In this document: one piece after another, positions 6,189-7,437 of the stretch
Numbering within the stretch: the stretch's first letter is position 1
Layout of the letters: every line of letters starts with the position of its first letter
Assembly: GCA_947259435.1 (NCBI GenBank)
Contig: CAMYMP010000038.1
Location: 1 to 7,437, forward strand
Source: an uncultured Woeseiaceae bacterium
GTDB taxonomy: Bacteria > Pseudomonadota > Gammaproteobacteria > Woeseiales > Woeseiaceae
Direction of reading: 5' to 3'
Length of the DNA: 7,437 bases
Notes under the pieces: model-generated
Database searches by the model: none
Told to the model about the DNA's origin: nothing
The model's input: the letters and a program-made list of their open reading frames with translations, nothing else
Translations under genes and position numbers: made by a program

Positions 6189-7187
6189 ATGCAAGCGATC
6201 GAAGCATTTCCAGGCCACGACAACGAGGTCAGTCTGCAGTTCAGTGCAGACGGCAGCCTGAGGCATCTGTTGAGTCTGAAAGGGCTGGACAAGGCTTTGC
6301 TCGTCGACCTGCTTGACGATGCGGAGCGGTTCGTAACACCATCGGGCGGCAAAGCGGTGCGCAGTCGCTCGCTGGCCGGACGCACTGTCGCAAACCTGTT
6401 TTTCGAGCCCAGCACGCGGACCCGAGCGTCATTCGATCTTGCGGGCAAACGGCTCGGCGCCGACGTGCTCAATCTCGACGTTAATACCTCATCGCGCAAG
6501 AAAGGCGAAAGCATTCTCGACACGATTTACACCTTGCAAGCGATGCAGGTCGACATCATGGTGGTCCGCGATGCGAGTGCAGGCGTGCCGGCATACATTG
6601 CGCGCCACGTCGACGATCATGTCAGCATATTGAATGCCGGTGAGGGCGATGTGTCTCATCCAACCCAGGGCTTGCTCGACTTGCTGACTATTCGCCAGCG
6701 CAAAGGCCAGTTTGCTGACCTGACCGTAGCGATTGTCGGCGACATCATGCATTCGCGGGTCGCGAGATCTGCCGCGCAGGGCCTCAATACCCTTGGAGTC
6801 GGCGAGTTGCGGCTCATTTCGCCGCCGGCCCTGGCACCGGATCCCAGCGAGATGCCGTTTGCGATGATTTTAGATAATCTCGACGACGGCTTGCGCGATG
6901 CAGACGTGGTCATGGCGCTGCGAATCCAGCGTGAACGAATTGGCAGCCTCGACGGTATCCCCGGAATTGACGAATATTTTGCCAACTACGGCATTAGTAC
7001 GGAGCGCATGCAACTTGCCGCAGCCGACGCAATTGTCATGCACCCGGGCCCGATGAATCGTGGCATCGAGATCGAGTCGGCCCTCGCGGACAGTCCGGCG
7101 TCGGCAATCACTCAGCAAGTCGCCAACGGCGTCGCGGTTCGCATGGCAGTACTCGAGCGCGTTAGCAATTCATTGGGGCCGATTTGA
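6189..7187 (+). CDS. pyrB: Aspartate carbamoyltransferase catalytic subunit PyrB
   Basis: PyrB joins carbamoyl phosphate and aspartate to make carbamoyl aspartate, the first committed step of pyrimidine synthesis, in the cytoplasm. The 332-residue product is close in length to the pseudomonad enzyme and has the same kind of N-terminal extension (about 25 residues) before the carbamoyl phosphate domain. Seen motifs: FFEPSTRTRASFDLAGKRLG (71-90, carbamoyl phosphate loop), TSSRKKGES (100-108, mobile loop with serine and lysine), GEGDVSHPTQGLLDLL (151-166), GDIMHSRVARS (184-194), ALRIQRER (243-250, aspartate site), and HPGPMNRGIEIES (285-297). The HPGPMNRG ending is like Pseudomonas PyrB and unlike E. 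coli PyrB. In Pseudomonas this form works with an inactive PyrC-like partner and no PyrI. Here no such partner follows; the next gene is pyrK-like and overlaps the stop codon. No good ribosome binding site is seen, so coupling to ruvX is likely. Confidence 0.97.
   Translation: MQAIEAFPGHDNEVSLQFSADGSLRHLLSLKGLDKALLVDLLDDAERFVTPSGGKAVRSRSLAGRTVANLFFEPSTRTRASFDLAGKRLGADVLNLDVNTSSRKKGESILDTIYTLQAMQVDIMVVRDASAGVPAYIARHVDDHVSILNAGEGDVSHPTQGLLDLLTIRQRKGQFADLTVAIVGDIMHSRVARSAAQGLNTLGVGELRLISPPALAPDPSEMPFAMILDNLDDGLRDADVVMALRIQRERIGSLDGIPGIDEYFANYGISTERMQLAAADAIVMHPGPMNRGIEIESALADSPASAITQQVANGVAVRMAVLERVSNSLGPI
7175..7178 (+). promoter_or_regulatory. Ribosome binding site supporting the TTG start of pyrK
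   Basis: GGGG inside the last pyrB codons, five bases before TTG 7184. It is short, but with the TTGA stop-start overlap it makes 7184 the best start. Confidence 0.4.
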
Positions 7188-7437
7188 CTTCGGCCGCGCA
7201 GCAGCACGCCCAACGAAACCGCGGAACCCTGTTCGTTGAGGACGGCAGACTGATCACTACCCAGACCTTCCCTGGTGACCAGTTCATCATGCGAATTTTC
7301 GCGCCGAAGTGCGCGGCCGCTGCGAGGCCGGGGAGTTTTGTCCACGTCAGTTGCGGCGACGCTCTGCCAATGCGCCGGCCGTTATCAATTATGCGCGCCG
7401 CTGACGACTGGATAGAGGTGTTGTACAAAGTCGTCGG
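7184..7437 (+). CDS. pyrK: Dihydroorotate dehydrogenase electron-transfer subunit PyrK-like (5' part only)
   Basis: PyrK carries FAD and a 2Fe-2S cluster and passes electrons from dihydroorotate, via PyrD of type 1B, to NAD. Only the first 84 codons are visible. The frame starts with TTG at 7184, overlapping the pyrB stop codon (TTGA). GGGG at 7175-7178 gives a ribosome binding site five bases ahead, and no ATG occurs before codon 36. The visible part is the flavin-binding barrel: FIMRIFAP (34-41), RPGSFVHV (48-55, the PGxF turn), MRRPLSIM (63-70, the Arg-Arg-Pro-x-Ser flavin motif typical of PyrK), and IEVLYKVVG (77 to the edge), which in PyrK continues into a Gly-Thr loop. The cysteines of the iron-sulfur site would lie beyond the window. 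A related flavin reductase of the same fold cannot be excluded from the fragment alone, but the motif set and position after pyrB favour PyrK. Confidence 0.8.
   Translation, partial: MTSAAQQHAQRNRGTLFVEDGRLITTQTFPGDQFIMRIFAPKCAAAARPGSFVHVSCGDALPMRRPLSIMRAADDWIEVLYKVV

Noticed and set aside
1..7437. Mobile elements, CRISPR arrays, toxin-antitoxin or defence modules
   Set aside because: I saw no spaced direct repeats, transposase-like protein, tRNA-like fold or unexplained coding gap; nearly all of the window is accounted for by known core genes.

Overview
This window is a compact piece of a gammaproteobacterial chromosome, judging by gene content and order. The order pilJ-pilI-pilH-pilG (minus strand), then gshB-tonB-yqgE-ruvX-pyrB (plus strand), is the arrangement known from Pseudomonas aeruginosa (PA0411 down to PA0402), with two changes around pyrB. 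The DNA looks moderately GC-rich with uniform codon use. I see no insertion sequence, prophage, CRISPR array, tRNA or rRNA. No new defence or mobile system is visible; most of the window is core genome, and the few unusual points are in gene order and start codons.

Left part (1-2846, minus strand): the start of the Pil-Chp chemosensory operon that controls type IV pili. From right to left it runs pilG (response regulator, GTG start), pilH (response regulator), pilI (CheW-like adaptor) and pilJ (transmembrane methyl-accepting receptor). pilJ runs off the left edge inside its conserved signalling tip. pilI starts on the base after the pilH stop codon. The pilJ reading frame is intact but has no ATG, GTG, TTG or CTG start ahead of its first membrane segment.

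Middle (2847-4198): an intergenic region of about 236 bases separates pilG from the divergent gshB (glutathione synthetase). After gshB lies about 160 bases with a hairpin that may be a weak terminator.

Right part (4199-7437, plus strand): a likely operon of tonB (the positional counterpart of P. aeruginosa tonB3, a gene linked to twitching motility), yqgE/algH, ruvX/yqgF, pyrB (aspartate carbamoyltransferase) and the first 84 codons of a pyrK-like gene. The last encodes the electron-transfer subunit of NAD-linked dihydroorotate dehydrogenase. yqgE and ruvX overlap by 17 bases, ruvX and pyrB are 11 bases apart, and pyrB and pyrK overlap by four bases (TTGA). In Pseudomonas a pyrR gene precedes pyrB and a pyrC-like gene follows it. 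Here pyrR is absent and the next gene is pyrK-like, which suggests a different dihydroorotate dehydrogenase type and different pyrimidine control.

The genes fall into three functional groups: pilus control (pilGHIJ, probably tonB), glutathione synthesis (gshB) and pyrimidine synthesis (pyrB, pyrK), with two widely conserved housekeeping genes (yqgE, ruvX) between them.
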